From Virgibacillus sp. AGTR (lineage in GTDB: Bacteria > Bacillota > Bacilli > Bacillales > Amphibacillaceae), in assembly GCF_016919725.2 (NCBI RefSeq), contig NZ_JAJERH010000004.1:93890-157889 (forward strand): a stretch of 64,000 nt of DNA, given 5' to 3'. The translations under genes were made by a program, and so were the position numbers. The stretch's first letter is position 1, and each line of letters opens with the position of its first letter. A model generated the notes under the pieces. It was given only the letters and a program-made list of their open reading frames with translations. It had not been told where the DNA came from and did no database searches. Shown piece by piece: positions 1 to 8,400 of the stretch.

Positions 1-2
1 TA

Positions 3-18
3 TAACCTTATAAGGTTA
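3..18. repeat. 16-bp perfect palindrome at window edge
   Basis: TAACCTTATAAGGTTA is a perfect inverted repeat. It could be an operator or the end of a hairpin cut by the window edge. Nothing else is recognised in the 1-237 stretch. Confidence 0.3.
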
Positions 19-283
19 CTTCTAATCTAGCGGAAACTGTCTACTTTAGTTTAGCAGTCACATTTGTCCAGTAACTACTATTCTATTAAGCGTCAGGATT
101 TGGTGTTCCCCCCATCATAGAAATATTAGTTTTTTAGAAAAAATTAAGAGATGGTTTAATTTTGTACTGCAAATTCTCTTTATATAAATGAAACTACAAG
201 CTTGTGATTTCAATTTTAAAAAGGGATAGGGTATAACATGTCATTTACTATACAATAAACCTTCAGTTAGGGCGCTTGACTGG

Positions 284-958
284 TTGCCACCTGGCGATCT
301 TAAAGACCTTGAAAAATTATTAGATCAACAAGACCTTTCTTATTTAATGAATGATTCTATTTCAGAACAAAATGCTGTAGAATTTTCAAGTATCGGATCG
401 GAAAAAGAGTTACATCATATAGCGCAAGTAATAAAGTTTAACCAGAATGTTAAACTAGAAATTATTAGCGGTAATGAATTCCCTTTCTTTGCAAGATTGT
501 TTCATTTGCAAGAGAAAGATGGTAAGAATTCCATTCGACTTTTAGCAATTGATAATGGTGAAATCATTGTTAATAAAGAAGAACCAATTGAAGCCGGAAT
601 GCTAGATACTCAGAATTTATTCCAGTTGTTTAAAGAAACATTTTCAACTGATGAAATTTCTACTCAAGCATGGTATGACAATTTACCTTGTGTCGGGAAT
701 GGGTGTTGTGTCTTCAGTGAACCAGCTTGGACTGGAGGTCCACTAATTCCAATTCCTTATAACTGGTGTGGGGCAAACTGTGGAAGTGGAAGTCCTGCTA
801 ATTCATTAGATAGATGCTGTAGATCTCATGATTATTGTTACCAAAGTTTTTCCGGATATCCAGACCGTTGTAGTTGTGATCAGAATCTAATTGACTGTGT
901 AGCAGCAGTAGGAAATGCAAGTTCACTAGCAATTCGCATTGCTTTTAGTATAAGTTAA
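284..958 (+). CDS. Phospholipase A2-like protein, 5' end probably frameshifted
   Basis: The C-terminal third is a phospholipase A2-type domain: a Ca-loop-like stretch (WCGANCGSG), then the catalytic CCRSHDYCY motif with the His-Asp pair, and about ten cysteines that would form disulfides. The family hydrolyses the sn-2 ester of phospholipids. The first ~140 residues are not recognised and there is no signal peptide. The frame opens only at a TTG (284) without a clear Shine-Dalgarno. Upstream, ATG 238 (after AAGGGATAGGG) gives MSFTI and then stops at once, while the main frame continues back as NKPSVRALDW; one extra base near 255 would explain this. So the gene may start at 238 and carry a one-base frameshift (or sequencing error). 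Function from the motif is fairly sure, the start is not. Confidence 0.7.
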   Translation: MPPGDLKDLEKLLDQQDLSYLMNDSISEQNAVEFSSIGSEKELHHIAQVIKFNQNVKLEIISGNEFPFFARLFHLQEKDGKNSIRLLAIDNGEIIVNKEEPIEAGMLDTQNLFQLFKETFSTDEISTQAWYDNLPCVGNGCCVFSEPAWTGGPLIPIPYNWCGANCGSGSPANSLDRCCRSHDYCYQSFSGYPDRCSCDQNLIDCVAAVGNASSLAIRIAFSIS

Positions 959-974
959 AAACCAAAAAAATTAT

Positions 975-1039
975 ACACTCTCCTTTTCAGTTGGAATCAA
1001 AAACGAAAATCTGAATCCTTGAAAAGGAGAGTGTTTTTA
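975..1039 (+). terminator. Rho-independent terminator after the phospholipase gene
   Basis: Inverted repeat ACACTCTCCTTTTC (975-988) and GAAAAGGAGAGTGT (1021-1034) with a ~32-nt loop, followed by a T run. Confidence 0.7.
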
Positions 1040-1257
1040 TGCTTGAAAGTGGGGTAACTATATTTAAAGTGAATTCCTAAAAGTAGGAGGATAATATCTA
1101 ACTGTTAAATTCTATTCGATTATTACAAGAATGTTGTTTTTGTTTTTACAAACGTAAGTCCATTAAAATGAAATTGTTGTGTATAATTGATTTATTACAT
1201 AAATATCTTAAATTGGAGAAAGACTTCAAAAATTATAACTAATAAGGAGTGATTTCT

Positions 1258-1530
1258 TTGCAAAAGAGATTTTTTTCTATATTATCGGTCTTTTTCTTTA
1301 TAATGACAATTCTATTAATACTATACATTCCTAATCAGCGTGAGTGGGAGAATGCTCTTTTTGAATATATTTTGGAATTTCCGTTTATATTTGGTGGGCT
1401 GGGAATAGTAAGTGCTTTGCTAGGGGTTAAGGGTAGTACTAAAATTACTCTTATTTTATTAATTTCTATAGTGATGGTTTGGTATCTTTTCGTATACTTA
1501 ATGGGTACAGTTGGATTTCAAGAACCATAA
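1258..1530 (+). CDS. Small membrane protein, unknown
   Basis: About 90 residues with three hydrophobic segments (near residues 5-25, 40-58 and 63-85). AAGGAG at 1244-1249 lies 8 nt before TTG 1258, so I use that TTG; the GTG at 1249 overlaps the Shine-Dalgarno. A TATAAT at 1182-1187 may be its -10. No family recognised; stands alone between two terminators. Confidence 0.55.
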   Translation: MQKRFFSILSVFFFIMTILLILYIPNQREWENALFEYILEFPFIFGGLGIVSALLGVKGSTKITLILLISIVMVWYLFVYLMGTVGFQEP

Positions 1531-1571
1531 ATGAGTGGGTAGACTAGATAATTTGTTCATTTTACTTAAGA

Positions 1572-1599
1572 AGAGAATCCCGACATTTTGGGATTCTCT
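1572..1599. terminator. Hairpin terminator
   Basis: AGAGAATCCC / GGGATTCTCT stem with an 8-nt loop, between the small membrane gene (plus) and a small minus-strand gene; probably bidirectional. Confidence 0.55.
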
Positions 1600-1605
1600 A
1601 TACAT

Positions 1606-1792
1606 TTATTTTCTAGTCTGCATATCGCAATATTCTTTGAGAAGACATGATGAATGATTAGCATATTTAATAAGTTCATATATTAATTCTCGTTTCTTGT
1701 TCTGAGAGGTTCTTATCCTCTAAACAATTAGTGTAAAATGCTTGTGTTTCTCTGGCTTTACAGTAGCAAGACATTATATCTCCAATATTCAT
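1606..1792 (-). pseudogene. Small cysteine-containing gene broken by a frameshift
   Basis: Good Shine-Dalgarno (AAGGTGG) and ATG at 1792. The reading begins MNIGDIMSCYCKARETQ and stops early in the first frame; shifting one base in GAAAC restores a coherent reading that ends SSCLLKEYCDMQTRK at 1606. Length 187 nt equals 62 codons plus one base, as expected for a single insertion. About 61 residues if repaired. Family not recognised. Confidence 0.45.
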
Positions 1793-1805
1793 TTTGACCA
1801 CCTTT

Positions 1806-1973
1806 TCAATTGTTTTTATTAATCGCTTTAATGACCTCTGATAACTGCAATATGACAGTTTCTAATTTATCTAGCTTACGCTCAAATCTTACGAATAGAT
1901 AAACTGTAATAGCTATTGGAAATCCAAAATTCCCTATTAATGTTATCCATGTTGGAACAGATTCAGGTGTCAT
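1806..1973 (-). CDS. YvrJ family membrane peptide
   Basis: 55 residues: N-terminal hydrophobic helix (TLIGNFGFPIAITVYLFVRF) followed by a short charged helix (ERKLDKLETVILQLSEVIKA). This pattern is that of the Bacillus YvrJ family. In Bacillus subtilis yvrJ lies next to the genes for the two-part sigma factor SigO/RsoA; here a similar two-part sigma gene pair lies at 2657-3454, which supports the call. Stop is TGA at 1806. Confidence 0.75.
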   Translation of the reverse strand: MTPESVPTWITLIGNFGFPIAITVYLFVRFERKLDKLETVILQLSEVIKAINKNN

Positions 1974-2025
1974 GTATAATTTCAACTCCCGTATTGTTTA
2001 TTTAATCACTTTAGAAAATAACTTA

Positions 2026-2097
2026 AGGTGATACTCGGATTCGAACCGAGGATGAAGGTTTTGCAGACCTTTGCTTTTACCTCTTGGCTATATCACC
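2026..2097 (-). tRNA. tRNA-Cys (GCA)
   Basis: Cloverleaf on the minus strand: acceptor GGTGATA/TATCACC, anticodon arm AAGGT-CTGCAAA-ACCTT with anticodon GCA, T arm CTCGGTTCGAATCCGAG, and T at the discriminator position as usual for tRNA-Cys. CCA is not encoded. A single isolated tRNA gene on an accessory region. Confidence 0.93.
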
Positions 2098-2223
2098 AAA
2101 TGAATGATTATATTATAAAAAGTGTCTAAAATGAGTAAATAAACAACCTCTATTTGAATTTTACTAAGATAGCTTATTTTTATTTCCGTTAATCTCTTTT
2201 ATAAATAAAGGAGGGTATTATAA

Positions 2224-2478
2224 ATGAACTATAGTATAACTATATGTTCAAGTGATTCTTGTAGGTTTTGTATCAAACTAAAAAAGTGGTTGGATGAAAG
2301 TGGTATTTCTTACATTAATAAAGATGTTAACGATAAAGATGTCCTAGAGGAATTTAATAATTATAATGTAAACGCCATTCCATTTACTATTATTTTTGAC
2401 GAAAATAGCAGAAAAGAAGAAAAGATTACTGGATTCAACCCTGAAAAAATAATGAATATATTAGAAAATTTAATATAA
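2224..2478 (+). CDS. Glutaredoxin-like thiol-disulfide protein
   Basis: 84 residues with a thioredoxin fold pattern: beta strand, CRFC redox motif (residues ~14-17), and a cis-proline loop (NAIPFTII, ~55). Typical of glutaredoxin/NrdH-like proteins, which reduce disulfides or serve as electron donors. AAAGGAGGG precedes the ATG. Followed by its own terminator. The neighbourhood holds a cysteine-rich phospholipase-like protein and a tRNA-Cys, but a functional link is only a guess. Confidence 0.8.
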   Translation: MNYSITICSSDSCRFCIKLKKWLDESGISYINKDVNDKDVLEEFNNYNVNAIPFTIIFDENSRKEEKITGFNPEKIMNILENLI

Positions 2479-2485
2479 AAATATT

Positions 2486-2520
2486 AATCATCTATTCGAC
2501 TAGGGATAGGTGATTTTTTT
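2486..2520 (+). terminator. Terminator after glutaredoxin gene
   Basis: AATCATCTATTC / GGATAGGTGATT stem (with G-T pairs) followed by seven T. Confidence 0.65.
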
Positions 2521-2562
2521 ACATAATTATGACATTTCATCAAATATCCAACATATTTTATA

Positions 2563-2589
2563 GAACGTTTGTTCTGTGTGGTTTATAAT
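2563..2589 (+). promoter_or_regulatory. SOS-type box with -10 upstream of the sigma pair
   Basis: AGAACGTTTGTTCT (core 2563-2574) fits GAAC-N4-GTTC, the Bacillus LexA/DinR core. It lies just upstream of a TATAAT (2584-2589), i.e. over the promoter of the sigma-factor genes. A near-identical box lies at 45790. Confidence 0.5.
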
Positions 2590-2656
2590 TAAAGAATTCC
2601 ATTCACTTTAATACTTAAGGAAAAAGGAGGGAAATTTTTAAAAGGAGGGGTGAATA

Positions 2657-3250
2657 GTGGAAGTTGATAAAAAGAGCAAGAGAAAAATTGACGAATTTTT
2701 TAAAAGAAATAAAGAGAACTTAAAAAACCCGATTATTAAAAGTTTTTTATCTGATAGTAAAAACTACAAATTACTATTGAATTACTTGTTAAACACTACC
2801 GATAATAACAAGAAAGCCGTAGATAACGCTTTTCAATTACATTATATTAATGTGAAGAAAATAAAGTATATTAGTAACTTGATTTACTATTTTAGTGTTG
2901 ATTTCGATAAAAAAAAGAGAAGAGACGTAAATAGAAATTTATTAGTTCTGGATAAAAGATTACCAAATGACACTACTTCGACTTATAAAGATCTTATAGA
3001 AGATAAGAGTCGAAATATCGTAAACGTTTTTGGTGCAAGTTTATTTGATCATATAGAAGATAAAAAACTCGTAAAAGCATTAAATTATTTAACCCAAAAA
3101 CAATTGAAAATAGTAGAAATGATCTACCTCAAAAACCTTTCATTAAAGGAAATTGCTAAATTATTACAATCAACCCCTCAAAACATATCAAATCAACATA
3201 GAAAAGCGCTTAAAAAACTGTACAAAAACTATAATGGAGTTGAACAATAA
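2657..3250 (+). CDS. Sigma factor piece with region 4 (SigO-like)
   Basis: 197 residues. The C-terminal ~60 residues are a sigma region 4 helix-turn-helix (LTQKQLKIVEMIYLKNLSLK, then EIAKLLQSTPQNISNQHRKA). No region 2 motif is seen in the N-terminal part. Length and layout match Bacillus subtilis SigO (YvrI), which works only with a separate small partner RsoA carrying region 2. The next gene, starting directly after this stop, looks like that partner, and a YvrJ gene is nearby. Role: promoter recognition with the host core RNA polymerase. Its targets are unknown. Alternative: a phage-type sigma. Confidence 0.7.
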   Translation: MEVDKKSKRKIDEFFKRNKENLKNPIIKSFLSDSKNYKLLLNYLLNTTDNNKKAVDNAFQLHYINVKKIKYISNLIYYFSVDFDKKKRRDVNRNLLVLDKRLPNDTTSTYKDLIEDKSRNIVNVFGASLFDHIEDKKLVKALNYLTQKQLKIVEMIYLKNLSLKEIAKLLQSTPQNISNQHRKALKKLYKNYNGVEQ

Positions 3251-3454
3251 ATGGGTGTTAGACTAAATAAAGATTTATATTCAGATGTTTCTGAACTAAT
3301 TGAAGATTTTAATTGGAAGATTAAACAAAGTTTAAATAATACATCTTATCAAGATAGAGAAGATTTAGAACAAGAAATAAAGCTAAAGATCATAGAAAAA
3401 ATATATACAGTTGAATTCAATGATCCTCCAACTTTATGGGATTTTATATCTTAA
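3251..3454 (+). CDS. RsoA-like sigma region 2 partner
   Basis: 67 residues, beginning at the base after the upstream stop (TAAATG), hence translationally coupled. Residues ~34-50 read YQDREDLEQEIKLKIIEKI, the region 2.1/2.2 signature of sigma-70 proteins (core binding). Bacillus subtilis RsoA is 79 residues, so this is slightly short. It would complete the region-4 protein upstream to make a bipartite sigma factor. Confidence 0.65.
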   Translation: MGVRLNKDLYSDVSELIEDFNWKIKQSLNNTSYQDREDLEQEIKLKIIEKIYTVEFNDPPTLWDFIS

Positions 3455-3613
3455 TGGGCACCTCCATGGATTATACAGCTGCAGCAAGAAAGATTCTTTG
3501 TTTTATATTATTGGAATTGTAATGGTGTTTGTTATTATAGGGGTATCGCCCTGGCAGTACCCCTTATAGGTTTATAAAAAAGTCCCATCTAAACCACGAA
3601 GGAGAAATTATAT

Positions 3614-3793
3614 ATGAGTTATATATTACAGCATGTAAGTAAATCCTATTGCCCGAATTGCAACAAGAAGGTGAAACTACTTTGTCCAAAAGATACGTTA
3701 GAAATTCGTAATTTACCTGCTTTTTATATTTGTTTTGATTGTAACCTTGTTGATGAAATAGGTGTTGGGGAAGTGAAGTACACTTCGGAGTAA
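3614..3793 (+). CDS. Small zinc-ribbon protein
   Basis: 59 residues with CPNC (13-16) and CFDC (44-47) knuckles, a treble-clef or ribbon arrangement likely to bind one zinc. AAGGAG precedes ATG 3614. Ends before a strong terminator. Not assigned to a family. The 3455-3613 gap holds only a short hydrophobic open stretch without a convincing start. Confidence 0.6.
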   Translation: MSYILQHVSKSYCPNCNKKVKLLCPKDTLEIRNLPAFYICFDCNLVDEIGVGEVKYTSE

Positions 3794-3811
3794 CCTCAAA
3801 AATCACACAAA

Positions 3812-3846
3812 AACACCCATCTAATCAGACGGGTGTTCCTTTTTTT
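3812..3846 (+). terminator. Terminator after zinc-ribbon gene
   Basis: AACACCC / GGGTGTT stem followed by a T run. Confidence 0.7.
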
Positions 3847-3925
3847 ATATCATGAAAACCGGGAGAACTGGGAATAAGAAAAAAGATGTGTGAGTGTAAG
3901 GATAACAAACTGGTGATCCTATATG

Positions 3926-3957
3926 AAAACCCGCTCACTCATAAAAAATAAGCGGGT
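3926..3957 (-). terminator. Terminator of the HU operon
   Basis: ACCCGCT / AGCGGGT stem, T run on the minus side; closes the minus-strand operon ending at 3976. Confidence 0.65.
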
Positions 3958-3975
3958 ATCATTTTTTACACCTGA

Positions 3976-4359
3976 CTATTGTTTATTCTTCTTGGCCAAC
4001 TCCTTGCGACGTTCGCGCAAACGTCTTGCATAAGCTGGACTAGTTCGAAACGCCATTGCCTCTCGCTCCGGGACTTCAAACTCTTCCTTGGTGAGCGGAT
4101 TCCTACCAATACGTGAAGATCGTTTTGATAAGTAAAAACTTCCCTTGCCATGCAACTTTACTTCATTACCATTTTCAAGTTCTTCGCATAACGAATCCCA
4201 CACAGCATTAAAGACAGTTTTGACGGTGTCTTTATGGACACCTGACCGTTTTGATGCTTTAACTTCGATGTAATCTTGATTGCGTACATACCCGCCATCT
4301 TCATTTACTAAATTTTGTTTTTTCTGCTCTTGTGTATTGTCTTTTTTACTTGAACTCAT
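3976..4359 (-). CDS. HU/IHF-type DNA-binding protein
   Basis: 127 residues. After a ~25-residue polar N-terminal extension comes an HU fold: helical dimer part (KRSGVHKDTVKTVFNAVWDS), beta arm (GKGSFYLSKRSSRIGRNPLT) with the RNP hallmark, and a basic tail (RRLRERRKELAKKNKQ). It bends and coats DNA without strong specificity. AAGGAG lies 10 nt before ATG 4359; an in-frame ATG 24 nt earlier has no ribosome site. Last gene of an operon with the 4423 gene. It could help form the relaxosome or act as a plasmid nucleoid protein. Confidence 0.85.
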   Translation of the reverse strand: MSSSKKDNTQEQKKQNLVNEDGGYVRNQDYIEVKASKRSGVHKDTVKTVFNAVWDSLCEELENGNEVKLHGKGSFYLSKRSSRIGRNPLTKEEFEVPEREAMAFRTSPAYARRLRERRKELAKKNKQ

Positions 4360-4422
4360 GTACGTCACACTCCTTTCAGACATCTACGTATAGATATCGG
4401 TTTCCACTCCCCCCGTATCGCC

Positions 4423-5175
4423 TCACAGTTCCGGTCCATCGTTTTCTATTTCATGATCGTGCTCATCGAACCCGTAATCGTCACCAGCTGTCATCTTCTG
4501 ATGAGTATCACCGCGACCCCGGGCATAACGATCGTACTGTTTATCATATCTGTTTCCTTTGATGCCTTGAGCTGCCATTTCTTCTTGTCTGATCTGCTGA
4601 TATGAGCGGCGGCGCGTATGAGTCTTTACCTCTGGCGCATGACCTGTATAGGATAGACCCGCAGCCTTCATCTCTCCATCTCGACTGTATTGCTTTAATC
4701 TATCACGCTGCATTGCATCTAGGTCTACTTCCGTAGGTTCCTTAAAGTGTGGATCGACCCCGTCATTCTCCTGTACCATACGATCGTAATCGGCGGAAAT
4801 ATCAACAGGTTCCCCTTCATATCTACTTTCATACGAGTCAAACATAGACGTATAAAAGGAAGGACGGGACGCTGTAAACGCGTCAAAATCACGTATAAGA
4901 TCTTTCTCCCAATCGGGTGAAAGACTTTCACCACCAATTTCTTTCGTCGATTTTTTGTATGCATCGAGCATAATGTCCCGGAGTACGGCGTCGTCCGGGT
5001 TATCCGCAAGGATGATACCATGACTTCGAAACGAACACTGAATTTCTTCTTTGACGATTGCATCGGATTCAGGATCGCCGGAGTTTGTCCGGTAATACAA
5101 GGACTCGTAACTGTTTTTTATACGGCTTTCCGGTGGTAAATTTTTTACCTGGTCTTTTCGCATCATCTTCACCAT
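4423..5175 (-). CDS. Conjugation-block protein, unknown, with DGPEL tail
   Basis: 250 residues, mostly charged and helical, with a basic stretch (HTRRRSYQQIRQEE) and an acidic C-terminus. AAAGGAGTG precedes ATG 5175; the longer reading lacks a ribosome site. No family recognised. The last residues, NDGPEL, match the tail of the protein encoded at 29112-30185 (DDGPEL), though the rest is unlike it. First gene of the unit that also holds the HU-like gene. Confidence 0.6.
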   Translation of the reverse strand: MVKMMRKDQVKNLPPESRIKNSYESLYYRTNSGDPESDAIVKEEIQCSFRSHGIILADNPDDAVLRDIMLDAYKKSTKEIGGESLSPDWEKDLIRDFDAFTASRPSFYTSMFDSYESRYEGEPVDISADYDRMVQENDGVDPHFKEPTEVDLDAMQRDRLKQYSRDGEMKAAGLSYTGHAPEVKTHTRRRSYQQIRQEEMAAQGIKGNRYDKQYDRYARGRGDTHQKMTAGDDYGFDEHDHEIENDGPEL

Positions 5176-5264
5176 AAGACACGTCACTCCTTTAGTATGA
5201 GATATATTAAGGGAGTAAACTATTATTCGTATGCCAAATGGGAAAGGCGAAACACCTTCCATTT

Positions 5265-5308
5265 AGTATATCACGAACAAATGCTTACATGCACAACATT
5301 TTGCTAAC
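5265..5308 (-). promoter_or_regulatory. Extended -10 promoter and operator-like site
   Basis: Minus strand TGATATACT (extended -10, TATACT at 5270-5265) with a degenerate copy of the plasmid operator (AAAATGTTG / AAGCATTTG) at 5285-5308, overlapping the -35 region. Drives the 5175 gene. Confidence 0.45.
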
Positions 5309-5393
5309 TTTTTTATTGCATATTTTTTTCTGTTGCGCCCCTTTATATATTTCTTTTATTCCCTTTTTTTACTAATATTCCCATTTGGTAGTT

Positions 5394-5432
5394 TAAAAAA
5401 AGAAGGTCGGTCTTACCGAACCAACCTTCTTT
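5394..5432 (-). terminator. Terminator of the RNA polymerase gene
   Basis: AGAAGGTTGGT / ACCGACCTTCT stem with a minus-side run of T just after the stop at 5443. Confidence 0.75.
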
Positions 5433-5442
5433 TCTGGTTGTA

Positions 5443-8400
5443 TCAGAGAGCAATTCCTGTATCTTCTTCCACGGGAGTAAGAGGAGACGCCTCCTGCTCT
5501 AACCCTTTTTCAGATGGCTGTACTAGTTGTTCGACGACGCGTTGGGTATCTTTTTTTGCAAGTTTTGTCTGCTCTGTCGCTTCTCGCATCATGAACGGAG
5601 CGAATCGTTTGTTCTGCTCTCCTTCAAGAAGAGATTCTCCGTTCTTCGCTAAACGTTTCAGTTCTTCGTAACCACCACCATACGCAACACGGTCCATCGG
5701 GGAACTTTTAAGAGTCATTGCGTCTTTCAGTGGCACAATCTGACCGTTATGGGTCAGTGTTTCGGTCACAGCGTCGATGTGTTCTTCAGCAACATCAACT
5801 TTCATATCTTCTTCCATAATCTTTGTTAATTGTTTTTTAAACCCGTTCGGTGACAACCCTCTTTTCGGATTATACATATCTTTACCTCTGAAAGTTTTGT
5901 TCATATCATCCGTCAGGAGTTTGTTCACCGTTTTTGCATGTACAGGGTCATGCTTGATTTGTAATGTACCTTGCGTGAGCGGGTACATAGACTCTAACGC
6001 CGCCGTAATATTTTGATTCCGCATGACGGAAACCAACTTCTGACTGAACGCCCCGGCAAGCCCAGTATCATCTGATTTAACACCTGTTGCATACTGAATA
6101 TCTCGTGCATCGTTCGCAGTCTTTTTGCCGTTATGATAATTCTTATATTCATCTAATTTTTTCGGACTACCTTTCGCACCGTTTTCGACCATTTGACCGA
6201 ATGACTCGAATACCGCTTTATCATCCTTGAACGATACGAAGTCACCTCCAAACCCGTGCTCACGGAATAACTTGTGGCTATATTCGTTCAGATCCCGCTG
6301 AGATTGTTTCAGAAGTTTCGGATTTGTGCTTTTTGCATTCTTCTGAGCTTTCTCATACAATTTCTTCGGACTATCGTCCCCAAGCTTCTCGGCTTTCGCC
6401 TCAGCACTAGCTAGGTCCATACCAGTCTGATAATACAGCTCGTCCTTACCGGAACCTTTATCAATCATGTTCGCCCAGTGGGAGAATTTATTGACCAAAT
6501 CACGGTTCGCAGCCTTGGAATCGAACTTCATGATTCCCATGGTATCACCATCGAAATCCATGTCGTGGGACTTATCGGCAATCGGATTAATCGCAATACC
6601 GTGAACCGAATCGTCTTTCTTGACCGTCATCGCACGGATTGCTCCATCCCGCCACACCGGGTCACGGAACGCCATCACGACGTCTCCTTCTTTAGCATCA
6701 AGCGCATCCATCATGTCTTGGTTCATTCCAGCCTGACCGATATCGAGCCTTGGGTCTACGACTGCTACCCCTGTTGCTGAATGATTCATGCGTTTACCCA
6801 TAATTTTGTCACGAAGGAAGCTGTGTTTTCCGTTGTGACCTCCATCAAATTGACGATCAATGATGGTAGACTGAATCTTATCGAAATGATCCTGTGCTTT
6901 TGCCTGGGCCTTCTCTTTCGCTTCGTCTGTATCGGCCGCATGATAATCACCGATAGCTTCATAGATGTTAGCATAATGATTCGTGAAATCAGAACGCCTC
7001 ATGGAACCATCTACCAGCTCCACGTTCTGACGAAGTGACGCAGATAGCACCGGAATACTGTCCGTTTTTTGGCCTGTTTTAAAGGTTATATCAAACGGTA
7101 CATCCAGGAATCCGCCCTGGTCTTTGATTTGGTCTAAGAATGCACCGGAATCCGTTTCTGGATCAAAAGTAAAATGATGGCGATCTTCATCAGCATGAGG
7201 AGTGTATCCCTTCATGATCGTTCCATCTGCCTTCATATCCAAACCGGTTGCGATTAGATACTCACGGTACGTGCTCCACGCGGAATCGTTACGACCATAA
7301 ATTTCATCGAGAATACCATTTGCCTCTTTGGATTGAAGCGCCCATGCCAACTGTCCGCTCGCTTTACGCCCTTTTCCTTCGAGAACATCTTCACGCGTAT
7401 AGGCGTGTGTTTTGTCATCGACTTTCATGTCTGTCACAATAATGTTGAGCTGCCCCATTGCTGCTTCAAAGGTTTCGCCAGTATCTGGATCAACCAAATT
7501 AGCAATCTCCCCGTCCATAAGTTCTTTCACGACCCCTGCGTTATGGCGTGACAACATGGAATAAGGGGCACTCACCACATCAAGCTCAGGATTTGCTTTC
7601 ATAAAACGGACTTCTTTATCAAGCCCCTGTTTTTTCGCTTCGTCTAAGTCCATGTGACGGTCAATTACGATTCCAATAGTTCCTTTGTTCCCACCGAAGT
7701 CGGACAATTTGTCGCCACGTTGTAACGGGCGGAAACAACCGTGTTCTTCTTTAAAGTTGTTTAACTGATATCGCAAACGCTCACGATCCTCACGACTATC
7801 ACTCGTATAAAAATCCGAATAAATACTATATCCTTCTTCTAACACTTCTTGTGACCATAGCATTCCTGCATCTTTTGCAAATTGTTGCCCTTGTTCCAGT
7901 GACATCAATCCTGCATCCTGCTGGCTAAATATACGATCCAACATTTCCATCGATTCCTCATTCGGCTTATGACCGAAAACCTTGTTACGTTCTGCAAATT
8001 CCTTCGAAATAGCATAGCTGTCATCAAATGTCCAACCACCGAACGACATAAGCGCTGTATTGACGTTTTCATCTACTTTCAAAGCCGTCATGAGCTGATT
8101 CGCAGCCATCTGGTTACGATCCCACGCATTAAACGACTTCTTATCGAAGTATGGGAGTTTTTGAAGCGCCGTCTTATCCGGTGTATACGTGCCGTCCTTT
8201 TGCAAAATGCCTTTTGAAGGGGTTACACTTCCATCTTCATTGACCTCAGCACCATCCGTCAGATACCAGATAAGTCCTTGCGTCTTACCAGTTCCAGTCA
8301 TTGTTGTGTCGGCGTAATTCTCGATGTCCTTATTCAACACCCGCATGTTCGTCTCACCCGCTACTTTCCAATAACTGAATGCAGACGTATCATCCTCGTT

